Origin: a bacterium | GTDB taxonomy: Bacteria > Patescibacteriota > Minisyncoccia > UBA6257 > GWB1-50-10 | Assembly: GCA_021814835.1 (NCBI GenBank) | Contig: JAKAHO010000004.1 | Coordinates: 1 to 26,141 of the forward strand | Reading direction: 5' to 3' | DNA length: 26,141 bases | Part shown: in pieces, positions 15,001 through 22,466 of the stretch | How positions within the stretch are numbered: the first letter of the stretch is position 1 | How the letters are laid out: the number at the start of each line of letters is the position of its first letter | Translations under genes and position numbers: made by a program | The notes under the pieces: model-generated | What the model was told of the DNA's origin: nothing | The model's input: only the letters and a program-made list of their open reading frames with translations | Databases searched by the model: none

Positions 15001-16364
15001 TGGCGGGTACGCGCCTCGGCTATACAGTAACGCGCAAGGACGCGTTCGGAAATCCGGCAACATCAGGAAACGATGTCGTCTATCTCTATGCGAACCCCGC
15101 AAGCGCTTCCAGTAAATTCTATAGCGCCTCATCAGGCGGCTCGATTATTACTTCACGCACCATCAGCGCGGGAATATCGACCGCGAATTTCTGGTATTAC
15201 GATGAAGCGCCGGGAATCGTGACGGTAACCGCGTCGGATAACGCTACCGCCCCCGACTACGGCGCAGGAATCGCGGACGCGTCCGACTCCTTCACGGTAA
15301 CCTCGGTTCCGATTACTCCCACCCGCTTCACAATAGTGAAGCCCGCTGACGTGCTCGTGGGCACGAACACGACAGTGACCATCCGCGCAGAAGACAACAG
15401 CGGCAATGTTGATACAACATTCCACAGCTCGGTAACACTCGTCGTGAGCGGTTCGGCAACGGGCGGCGGCGTGGTGAACTTTGTGAACGGTGTTGGGACA
15501 AAAACCATCACGGACGCGACCGCAGAAACGGTGACACTCACTCTCATTGATACCGCATCCACCTCGCTCGATATATCTTCCTCGCAAACAGTAACCTTCT
15601 CTACGACCCCCCCGGCTTCAGCGCCTGTGGCCGTCGGAGGAACAACATCAATCATCCGTTCAACGGTTATCTTTGCGGGCAAAGTATTCCCCGGGGCAAG
15701 ACTCACAGTAGTTGCGGTCGGTGACGGCAATATTCCCGTACGTCAGGGAACAGTCGCTGCGGGCGACGGCTCATTCTCAATTCGGTTTAACGGTGTAGCG
15801 GCCGGCATCCGCTCCTTCTTCCTTTCGGTTGCCGACAGGGACGGTAAACTTTCTCAGACAAAAACATATTCAGTCGATGCAAACCAATCGCTTATCGTGC
15901 GAGACGTACTCCTGCCTCCGACCATAAATTTTGCGCGCCAAACAGTGACGAAGGGTGGATTTGTGGGAATCACGGGCTATGCAACGCCAGGATTCGCGGT
16001 GCAAGCAACAATCGACGGAATAGATACTGGCGCGATTAATATCGCCGACGACTCGGGAAAGTATTCGATTCCTGTTAATACCTTCAATCTTTCATTGGGA
16101 GCACACACCGCACGAACACACCAGACAAGCACCGAAGGCGTGACAAGCGATGCCTCAATAGAAGGAACATTTATGGTATCGACGCTCTTTGATTCGCAAA
16201 CGGACTTGAACCACGACGGCAAGGTGGACTCAACGGATTTAAGCATATTCCTCTCGCGCTGGAACTCGCCGGACCCCGCAGTTCGCGCGACTGTTGATTT
16301 CAACGGGGACGGGAAACTTGATGTGCAAGATTTAAGCATCTTCTCGCGCACGCTCAATAAGTAA
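12006..16364 (+). CDS. Secreted multidomain repeat protein with C-terminal type I dockerin
   Basis: A 1452-aa exported protein. A signal peptide (1-21, ending ADA) is followed by a Thr/Ser/Gly-rich region (~22-340) resembling a G8/beta-solenoid, then an Ig-like unit (~345-432). Two repeat types follow. Type R (~110 aa, with AGTRxGYxVTRKDxFGN, FYxAxSGG, FWYYDE) occurs at ~433, 548, 656, 876 and 984. Type B (~98 aa, RFTIVKPAD, VTIRAEDNxGNxDTT, AETVTLxLID) occurs at ~777 and 1104. The order R-R-R-B-R-R-B suggests block duplication. Two further beta domains precede a dockerin with two EF-hand-like calcium loops, DLNHDGKVDSTD (1400) and DFNGDGKLDVQD (1431). The following gene encodes a cohesin domain, so the likely role is a surface adhesin or stalk docked on that anchor. 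The ligand is unknown. Confidence 0.85.
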   Translation: MKRTLLLCAVLFVAWTGAADAATITSTAAGGTWATKATWVGNAVPATGDTVIIATTGAGSVDIAANLTQKAAGSVTVNSGAVLTSSGGKTVLGALTVSSGASVSFNRNTTILGATNITGSVNFPTASTIVLTGAVTLNSGAVWNETAASTFTFSNNFTNNATIFTAFTGTHTFAGTGMIMSGATNTSIPSAAVTGTRTNNGTLTVTTGLTGNGALTNGAAGMIHLDFTGAVGITTLNASTAGNTVEYGFAGTQTVKATTYSNLIFSGSGAKSILAGTSVTGNLSIDPTGSATASIAAGQNLSVNSLTLGGLGRINGTWGSTASSATYKDNNYFAATTGIISVTTDTRTNQTTLSALATPSTVPFGTTSTVSSNGGSGTGAVTFSIGASTGCALNGTTLSVTDAAGTCSVTATKAADTAYFSATSAPFTVTLVAAPTHQLFLSSPVSAAAGTRAGYAVTRKDQYGNLKTSGSETFYPYTYSTGTAARFYDAASGGNIITALSIANGTSSAQFWYYDELAGTHNIAVSDATPPDGATGIIDATSTVTVTAAAASQFSLTQNTTMTAGTRLAYAVTRKDQFGNLVTSGTDSAALSSNSTGTVKNFYDAASGGNIVTSATIGSGASSANFWYYDELATNAIITAHEAGLADGTNAITILPAATGIFAFNNARSTMQVGTRVGLVVSRTDHFGNAVTSGSNTVYLQSNSTGAKAFYNVASGGTPVTQAVIGSGSSNAALWYYDDASGVWTITGYDNIAGPDGATGIADATSSVTVSPAPIVATRFTIVKPADALAGATVPVTIRAEDNAGNLDTTYNNSVTLVTSGHATPQNGVVVAVANGQGSVNITDTVAETVTLSLIDSATTTLDVSSTQTVTFSVGPTAQYTISTPGNMIAGTRLGYTVTRKDAFGNLVTTGAETVNLSSNATGGLSAFYDALNGTTTVGSVSIASSSSVASFWYYEGKAGTWTITASNIGGSVQGTRAVTVSPAATSQFSLNHPSDSMMAGTRLGYTVTRKDAFGNPATSGNDVVYLYANPASASSKFYSASSGGSIITSRTISAGISTANFWYYDEAPGIVTVTASDNATAPDYGAGIADASDSFTVTSVPITPTRFTIVKPADVLVGTNTTVTIRAEDNSGNVDTTFHSSVTLVVSGSATGGGVVNFVNGVGTKTITDATAETVTLTLIDTASTSLDISSSQTVTFSTTPPASAPVAVGGTTSIIRSTVIFAGKVFPGARLTVVAVGDGNIPVRQGTVAAGDGSFSIRFNGVAAGIRSFFLSVADRDGKLSQTKTYSVDANQSLIVRDVLLPPTINFARQTVTKGGFVGITGYATPGFAVQATIDGIDTGAINIADDSGKYSIPVNTFNLSLGAHTARTHQTSTEGVTSDASIEGTFMVSTLFDSQTDLNHDGKVDSTDLSIFLSRWNSPDPAVRATVDFNGDGKLDVQDLSIFSRTLNK

Positions 16365-16369
16365 TCGTT

Positions 16370-16375
16370 TATAAT
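16370..16375 (+). promoter_or_regulatory. TATAAT box 7 bases before the cohesin gene
   Basis: A perfect -10 consensus sits in the 18-base gap between the two surface genes, 7 bases before the ATG. No good -35 box is seen at 17 +/- 1. AAAGGA between box and ATG could also serve as a ribosome site on a read-through message. Confidence 0.4.
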
Positions 16376-16382
16376 AAAGGAA

Positions 16383-18110
16383 ATGAACACGCGCACCTTA
16401 TTTCAGTTGTTCGCGAATGCGGTTATTGTCGCCTGTATTATTCTTGCGGGCGCTCGCACCGCAAACGCCGCAACATTTGCAATAACGCTCGACAAACAAT
16501 CATTCGCAATCGGCGACGAATTTACCGCAGACGTCCGCATGAATACAGAAAATGTAGGCGTAAATGCGGCGCAAGGGACTATTTCATTCTCTCCGGCCGT
16601 TCTCTCGGTGAGCAAAGTGGACCGCTCAAATTCAATCTTTAATTTCTGGCTTCAAGATCCGACATTCTCAAATGATGCGGGCACAGTCGCCTTCCTCGGC
16701 GGTTCAACAAGCGGATTCACGGGCGCGTCGCTTGAAACATTCAAAATTACATTCAAGGTAATGGGTATCGGCTCTTCCACTATCACCTTTACAGATGGCG
16801 CCATTACCGCGAGCGACGGCAGCGGAACCAATGTCATGCGGGGAACGGCGGGCGTTTCAATCTCGGCGGTAAGCAAGGGCACGATTACAACCATTGCGCC
16901 TCCCGCGCAAATAACGCGCACCCCAACCCCCATACAAGGCCTTCCTGCAGCGCCATTGCTCACAGTTCCTCCCTATCCGGACCCCACAAAGTGGTCGGGC
17001 GTTTCAGCGCCGTTTAATGCAAAATGGACGCTTCCATCTGATGTGACTGATGTGGCGACGCTTATAAACAAAGATCCGCGAGCGACGCCGACACGCTCAG
17101 AGGGGCTGTTCGACAACAAAACATTTGCGGCATTAAGCGACGGCATCTGGTATCTCCACGTGCAATTCAAGAACGCAAACGGCTGGGGACCCGTCACTCA
17201 CTATGCGCTTCGCGTCGACTCGACTCCCCCGCCCGCATTTGATGTGCGGATACTAACAGGCGCCTCAAGCGACGACCCGACGCCGACGCTTGCCTATGCA
17301 AGCGTAGACACCCTCTCCGGCATTGCAGCGTACTACATTCTCGTAGACAACAATGTGATAGCAACGACCACCAACACAACATTCACGCTCCCCCCGCAAA
17401 AACCGGGCAAACATATACTTCGCGTGGCGGCCCACGATAACGCGGGCAATATTACCGAAAGCAGTGCAAATATTGAAATCGCGCCAATCGCCTCTCCAAC
17501 GGTGATACTCCCGAATACGGCAATATACGCAAATGAAGGAGGCCTATCAGTGAGCGGAACGGCGCTTCCAAATGGAAAAGTGAGGCTCACATTAAAAGAA
17601 ATATCAGGAATAGTCCTCGAGGAACGGACTGCATCGTCCGACAACGTCGGCGATTGGAGTGCCGCATTCGAGGAGCCGTTAAAAATCGGCGCGTATGTAG
17701 TAGAGGTTGTGGCGATTGACGCGCGCGGAGCAGAAAGCTTCCCCGTTACGACAAAAACAATCGATGTTCAGGAGCGCCCCCTTCTCAGAATCGGCGCTAT
17801 TAGCGTTACGAAGAGCGGACTTATCTGGATACTTATCCTCCTCATGGCGGGAGGTGTGGGCGCCGGAATCTACATAGGACGAAGGTCGCGGGAGCGCCAA
17901 TCGCGACGTATTCTTATCGCAAAACGCGACGTCACAAATGCATTCACAACAATAAAAAATGACCTTGTGCAGATTCTTGACGCGCTTGAAGATAAGAAGC
18001 TCACGGATGAGGAAATTATACGCACGAAGCACACATTAGAGCGCATGAACGAGAGCATCACCTCTATGGAGCGCTATATTATCTCCAATATTACCGAGAT
18101 AAAGGAATAG
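16383..18110 (+). CDS. Membrane-anchored cohesin-domain protein with Ig-like modules
   Basis: A 575-aa surface protein: signal peptide (1-30, NAA cleavage site), then a cohesin domain (~31-162: TFAITLDKQSFAIGDEFTAD, VNAAQGTISFSPAVLSVSKVD, GTVAFLGG, LETFKITFKVMGIGSSTITF), which is the fold that binds dockerins. A Pro-rich linker (~168-200) leads to Ig/Fn3-like modules (~200-280, 285-367 and 370-463). A membrane helix (~478-498) is followed by an Arg-rich stop-transfer and a 75-residue cytoplasmic, probably coiled-coil, tail. The gene lies 18 bases after the dockerin protein gene. The inferred role is the anchor that holds the dockerin protein on the cell surface. The cohesin call is from pattern, not a profile search; the tail could signal inward. 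Confidence 0.8.
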   Translation: MNTRTLFQLFANAVIVACIILAGARTANAATFAITLDKQSFAIGDEFTADVRMNTENVGVNAAQGTISFSPAVLSVSKVDRSNSIFNFWLQDPTFSNDAGTVAFLGGSTSGFTGASLETFKITFKVMGIGSSTITFTDGAITASDGSGTNVMRGTAGVSISAVSKGTITTIAPPAQITRTPTPIQGLPAAPLLTVPPYPDPTKWSGVSAPFNAKWTLPSDVTDVATLINKDPRATPTRSEGLFDNKTFAALSDGIWYLHVQFKNANGWGPVTHYALRVDSTPPPAFDVRILTGASSDDPTPTLAYASVDTLSGIAAYYILVDNNVIATTTNTTFTLPPQKPGKHILRVAAHDNAGNITESSANIEIAPIASPTVILPNTAIYANEGGLSVSGTALPNGKVRLTLKEISGIVLEERTASSDNVGDWSAAFEEPLKIGAYVVEVVAIDARGAESFPVTTKTIDVQERPLLRIGAISVTKSGLIWILILLMAGGVGAGIYIGRRSRERQSRRILIAKRDVTNAFTTIKNDLVQILDALEDKKLTDEEIIRTKHTLERMNESITSMERYIISNITEIKE

Positions 18111-18132
18111 TTGCAGCAATAAGCATTATATG

Positions 18133-18156
18133 TGGTATAATGAGCGTACTAGCCAA
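18133..18156 (+). promoter_or_regulatory. Promoter/start signature of the first response-regulator gene
   Basis: Extended -10 TGG-TATAAT (TATAAT at 18136-18141), eight bases, then TAGCCAA (18150-18156) around the expected start site. The same arrangement with the same spacing recurs before the second regulator gene (22010-22033). The -35 region is poor (TTGCAG at 18111, 19-base spacer). Confidence 0.65.
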
Positions 18157-18165
18157 TAGTTACGC

Positions 18166-18531
18166 ATGAAAATACTTATTGTTGAAGATGAGGAAGCGCT
18201 CGCGGTAGTACTCGGAGAAAAGCTGGAGAAACTGGAGCATGACGTGAAAATTGCAAAAGACGGAGAACTCGCAATTACATTCGCACGCTCATTTAAACCA
18301 GAAATGATTCTCCTTGACCTTATCCTCCCCAAAAAAGACGGTTTTACAGTACTTAAAGAACTGAAGATTGACCCCGAACTTTCAGGGGTGCCGGTCATCG
18401 TCCTTTCAAACCTCGGCGAGGACGACAACATAAAAAAGGCCCTTTCACTTGGCGCGAAAGATTACTTCGTAAAATCCCAACATCCCATCAATGAGATAGT
18501 GGAGAAAATCGAAGCTATTCACGTCGCATAG
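18166..18531 (+). CDS. Single-domain (CheY-like) response regulator
   Basis: A 121-aa protein consisting of a receiver domain only. Acidic pocket residues are Glu7-Asp8 (IVEDEE); the phospho-acceptor is Asp51 (MILLDLILPKKDG); Ser81 (VIVLSNLG) and Lys103 (YFVKS) complete the active site. With no DNA-binding or enzymatic output domain, it must act by binding a partner protein or in a phosphorelay. The histidine kinase gene starts 54 bases downstream, so that kinase is the likely phosphate donor. Confidence 0.92.
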   Translation: MKILIVEDEEALAVVLGEKLEKLEHDVKIAKDGELAITFARSFKPEMILLDLILPKKDGFTVLKELKIDPELSGVPVIVLSNLGEDDNIKKALSLGAKDYFVKSQHPINEIVEKIEAIHVA

Positions 18532-18585
18532 TTCTGTTGTTCGTTCACAAGAAAGGGTTGTCGGACCAGCTATTCTGCACTTCCG

Positions 18586-21500
18586 ATGACGAGATTACGC
18601 ACATTATTTATTATCTGGACCGCAATATTCGCAACGGCGCTTGTGGCAGGTTTGTATATTTATTTCTATATCTATAACGGCTTCATTAAAGAAGCTACGG
18701 CGCGCTTTAATGAAGAATCAAAAGGTATATATGCAAATATTCTTGAAAAAGATGGACTTGATGACTACACTCGCTCACTTTCCAATTTAAGAGGGCTTTT
18801 CGGCGCAAGCGTTTCGGTCGAAAGAAACGAATTCGAAACATTTATTAACGATTCGCAATACACCGCACAGTTTCCCGCGACGGAGTCGTTTTTGTACATA
18901 AAAAAGGTAACCGACGCGGAAAAAAGCGCCTATATAAACTCGATGCGACATGACGCGCTCCTGAACAAGGGCAGCCGTCCTGGCTTTGCGATAACTCCCG
19001 CGGGAACTCGAGATGAATACTATGTAACGACATATGTTACGCCCTACGCAGGGAACGAGTCTTTGTTGGGAGAGGACGTTCTCGCGAATCCCGCAAAACA
19101 AAACGCCATAGAGGCCGCGAGGGATACGGGCGCATTTTCTACGACGGGAAATGAAACGCTGAATGGCAGGAGCGCGTTTATGATTGTCCTCCCCATTTAT
19201 CGGAACGGCGCACCGCACGCAACAATTAATGAGCGGCGCGCATCAATAATGGGCGTTGTTGCAGTAAGGATTAATCCGGAAACATTCATTATTCCCGCCA
19301 TCAACGAAATCGACAGCACGATAAAAAAAATCCGCCTCTATGTATTTGAAAATAACTTGGCAGCACGCGCATCTCAAAACCTCATATATACCCACAATAA
19401 TACTAAGGGGAGCTACACCAACCCTATCGCTCGGTCATACTCCTTCAAAATAGGAAATAGTAATTGGATGTTGGCAATCGCCGAAAACGCAGATGACGAG
19501 CTTCATTCACTTGAAAAACGCACAATGCTCCTTGGCGGATTTGGCGTGTTTGCCATTCTCTTCCTTGTGGGAGGAGGACTTCTGCAAATGCTTACTTCAA
19601 GAAAACGCTCGATAATAGCCGCGAGGGAACTTACAAAAAATCTCCGCGAGATTGAACATTTTCTCACAGAATCAACATCAGACATCGCCATCACCGTAGA
19701 CAAACAAAACCGCATAACCGCGATGAATAATGCCGCAATTCAGCTGCTTAAGTATTCTCCCGACGAAATAATCGGCGCACATATCGGAAAAACAGGAATT
19801 ATAGCCCCCAATTCTCTGACTGCGGCGCTAAAAAACATTGAGCGCGCATTAAATGGAGAAAGCGTTCACCCCATTGAGCTCACGCTTATGCGCCATATGG
19901 AAGGCCTCATTATAGCCGAAGCAACACTCACAAGACTGGGCGATAGCAAAGAATCCGCGGGGGTGCGCATTACCATTCGGGATATCACCATACGGAAACA
20001 TGCGGAAAACGCACTGGCCCGCTCATTGGCTGAATTTACAATATTTGCGAATAATTCACTCGAACTTTTCCTTGTAATTGAAAATAACTCAATAGTATTT
20101 ACGAATACGAAAGCAGCCTCTCTTTTAAAATATTCGAATGAAGAGCTCAGCGCAATAAAATTTGATAAATCGCCGATCATTGCGCGAGAATCGCAAGAAA
20201 CCGTTAGGGCCGAACTACAACAGCTGCAAAAAGAGAGCGCCACGCACGAATCAGAATGTACGTTTTTCACAAAAGACATGCAGCGTGTCTACGCCATAAT
20301 ATCCATGTCGCGCATTAAATGGAAGGGCGCAGACGCGATTCTCTTGGTTGCAAAAGATATCTCTATTCGTAAACGGCTTGAACAACGTTCAGCAATGGAA
20401 AATGCCATTGCAAAAACCATTGCCGAGTCTGCGCCAGACGTTAATATCGTGAGAAAACTTCTCGAAGATATTGCAACTGCGTTTCACTGGCAATTGGGCG
20501 ACGTCTGGATGTACAACCCGAATACAGACCGAATAGAATTCTTCGATCTTTGGCGGCAACCGGGCTATAATCTCGATGCTTTTGAACAAAGAACGAGGGC
20601 GATAGCATTTAAAAGGGGCGAAGGACTTCCGGGGCAGGTATGGGAAAGCGGAAAAGCGGAAAGAATGTCGTCAATTGGAAACAATCCTGTATATGTGCGC
20701 GCGGCGGAAGCAAGGGCTTCAATGCTCGAAACCGCATTCGCATTTCCCCTCATCGTTGAACGAAAGACGATCGGCGTTGTTGAATTCTTAACTGATGCGA
20801 AAGCCGAGGAACTAAATAAAGAGCTCGAAGATACGTTTATCTCTATCGGTTCCACACTTGGACAATTTCTTAAGCAGCGCCTCACAAACGAGGAGATACG
20901 AAAACACAATGTTGATTTGCAAAAATTCTTTCTTGCGGTTGAGTGGACAGATAACGCAGTCGTCATCACCAATGAGGATGGGATAATACAATATGCGAAC
21001 AAGGCCGCCGAAAAAATGAACGGCTACTCGCGGACAGAAATGACGAATCAGAAAGCTGGCAAGCTGTGGGGCGGACTTATGCCGAAAGAATACTACCAGG
21101 ATATGTGGCACACCATTAAAACGCTGCACCATCCCTTTTCGGGCGAGCTCCGCAATAAGCGGAAAAATGGCGAGGAGTACATCGCGCTCCTCAACATCTC
21201 CCCCGTTTTTGATGAATTCGGCGTACCAAGGTTCTTCGTGGCAACCGAGCGCGATATCACGCGAGAAAAAGAAATTGACCGCGCGAAAACTGAGTTCGTT
21301 TCACTTGCTTCGCACCAGCTTCGTACGCCCATTACCGCGATCAATTGGTATGCAGAAATGCTTTTGGGGGGCGACGTTGGGAAAATTACGAATAAACAAC
21401 GAGTGTATCTCGAAGAGATTTACAACGGCGGACGCCGCCTAGTAATGCTCGTAAACTCCCTACTCAATGTTTCCCGCGTGGAACTGGGCACATTCGTTAT

Positions 21501-22017
21501 CAAGCCAGAAATATTAAATCCGAACGATGTGTGCGATATCGCCCTGAAAGACATCGAACTTCTTGCGAAACGTAAGAACGTGGCGATTAAAAAGCAGATT
21601 GATAAAAATATTCCCAAAATGAGCGCGGACGCGGGACTCTTGCAGATTATATTCCAAAACATTATTACGAATGCAGTGGAGTATACGAAAGACAATGGAA
21701 CGGTCACGGTTATAATGCGGAAGCAAGGCGAAGATCTGTACTTCTCGGTAGCGGATACGGGAGTCGGCATTCCCGCGGCGGATCAAGATAAAATATTCGG
21801 AAAGATGTTCCGCGCCGACAATGCCCGCGACATTAAAACATACGGAACGGGTCTTGGTCTCTATATAGTGAAAACTATTCTTGATGAAATCAGGGGGAGA
21901 GTGTGGTTTGACTCTGTAGAAAACAAGGGGACCACGTTTTATGTTACTATTCCGCTTTCCGGAATGGCCTCAAGAAAGGGTACGAAAATGCTCACAATTA
22001 TGAGCGACGTGGTATAA
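18586..22017 (+). CDS. CHASE-PAS-PAS-GAF-PAS sensor histidine kinase
   Basis: A 1143-aa membrane sensor kinase. A first helix (~7-29) is followed by an external CHASE-type domain (LRGLFGASVSVERNEFETFI, FLYIKKV, a small-ligand sensor family), and a second helix (~311-334). In the cytoplasm come PAS (~352-470), PAS (~480-600), GAF (~605-765) and PAS (~778-893), then HisKA with phospho-acceptor His910 (SLASHQLRTPITAINWYAEM) and a HATPase domain (~1005-1130; N box FQNIITNAVEY, G1 VADTGVGIPA, G2 YGTGLGLYIVKTI). The catalytic motifs look intact. There is no attached receiver, so phosphate probably passes to one or both neighbouring receiver proteins. No Shine-Dalgarno sequence precedes ATG 18586; a TATTCT lies 9 bases upstream. 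Confidence 0.94.
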   Translation: MTRLRTLFIIWTAIFATALVAGLYIYFYIYNGFIKEATARFNEESKGIYANILEKDGLDDYTRSLSNLRGLFGASVSVERNEFETFINDSQYTAQFPATESFLYIKKVTDAEKSAYINSMRHDALLNKGSRPGFAITPAGTRDEYYVTTYVTPYAGNESLLGEDVLANPAKQNAIEAARDTGAFSTTGNETLNGRSAFMIVLPIYRNGAPHATINERRASIMGVVAVRINPETFIIPAINEIDSTIKKIRLYVFENNLAARASQNLIYTHNNTKGSYTNPIARSYSFKIGNSNWMLAIAENADDELHSLEKRTMLLGGFGVFAILFLVGGGLLQMLTSRKRSIIAARELTKNLREIEHFLTESTSDIAITVDKQNRITAMNNAAIQLLKYSPDEIIGAHIGKTGIIAPNSLTAALKNIERALNGESVHPIELTLMRHMEGLIIAEATLTRLGDSKESAGVRITIRDITIRKHAENALARSLAEFTIFANNSLELFLVIENNSIVFTNTKAASLLKYSNEELSAIKFDKSPIIARESQETVRAELQQLQKESATHESECTFFTKDMQRVYAIISMSRIKWKGADAILLVAKDISIRKRLEQRSAMENAIAKTIAESAPDVNIVRKLLEDIATAFHWQLGDVWMYNPNTDRIEFFDLWRQPGYNLDAFEQRTRAIAFKRGEGLPGQVWESGKAERMSSIGNNPVYVRAAEARASMLETAFAFPLIVERKTIGVVEFLTDAKAEELNKELEDTFISIGSTLGQFLKQRLTNEEIRKHNVDLQKFFLAVEWTDNAVVITNEDGIIQYANKAAEKMNGYSRTEMTNQKAGKLWGGLMPKEYYQDMWHTIKTLHHPFSGELRNKRKNGEEYIALLNISPVFDEFGVPRFFVATERDITREKEIDRAKTEFVSLASHQLRTPITAINWYAEMLLGGDVGKITNKQRVYLEEIYNGGRRLVMLVNSLLNVSRVELGTFVIKPEILNPNDVCDIALKDIELLAKRKNVAIKKQIDKNIPKMSADAGLLQIIFQNIITNAVEYTKDNGTVTVIMRKQGEDLYFSVADTGVGIPAADQDKIFGKMFRADNARDIKTYGTGLGLYIVKTILDEIRGRVWFDSVENKGTTFYVTIPLSGMASRKGTKMLTIMSDVV

Positions 22018-22033
22018 TAGAATTAATAGCCAA
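22010..22033 (+). promoter_or_regulatory. Promoter/start signature of the second response-regulator gene
   Basis: TGG-TATAAT (TATAAT at 22013-22018), eight bases, then TAGCCAA (22027-22033). It is the same layout as at 18133-18156. The box overlaps the end of the kinase gene. Confidence 0.65.
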
Positions 22034-22047
22034 CCGCTATACACACT

Positions 22048-22431
22048 ATGGCCGATAAAGAAAAAATTGTTCTGGTAGTCGAAGATCATGTGCCGGTCAG
22101 GATGGCGCTCGTCGACAAGTTGAAAAAAGAAGGAGTAAAAACAATCGAAGCGAAAGATGGAGAGGAGGGGCTTGCGATTGCGCTTGAAAAAAAGCCCGAC
22201 CTCATCCTGCTCGATCTCATTATGCCGCGCATGTCGGGCATGGCGATGCTCGAGAAACTGAGAAAAGATGAATGGGGAAAGCATGTGCCGGTCATTATCC
22301 TCACAAACCTGAATCCTGACGACAAAATTATGCGGGAAGTGATTGAAACCGAACCCGCCTACTACCTTGTGAAAGCGGACTGGAAGATAGAAGACGTGGT
22401 AGCCAAAGCGAAAGACTTTCTCTCTAAATAA
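22048..22431 (+). CDS. Single-domain (CheY-like) response regulator
   Basis: A 127-aa receiver-only protein: acidic pocket VVEDH (Glu12-Asp13), phospho-acceptor Asp56 (LILLDLIMPRMSG), Thr86 (VIILTNLN) and Lys109 (YLVKAD). It begins 30 bases after the histidine kinase and has its own extended -10 promoter. It resembles the regulator at 18166-18531 in length and in the xVIxLxNLxxDD segment, so the pair may be old duplicates. No output domain is present. A strong terminator follows directly. Confidence 0.93.
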   Translation: MADKEKIVLVVEDHVPVRMALVDKLKKEGVKTIEAKDGEEGLAIALEKKPDLILLDLIMPRMSGMAMLEKLRKDEWGKHVPVIILTNLNPDDKIMREVIETEPAYYLVKADWKIEDVVAKAKDFLSK

Positions 22432-22461
22432 AAAACCTCCCCGTTCGGGGAGGTTTTTTTT
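22430..22461. terminator. Bidirectional terminator between the regulator gene and argS
   Basis: AACCTCCCC-GTTC-GGGGAGGTT with A-rich left and T8 right flanks; it can end both the regulator (+) and argS (-) messages. Confidence 0.9.
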
Positions 22462-22466
22462 GCGAC

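Noticed and set aside
12300..15600. CRISPR-like array suggested by regularly spaced repeats
   Set aside because: The repeats are ~300 bp, diverged and in frame; they encode protein repeat units.
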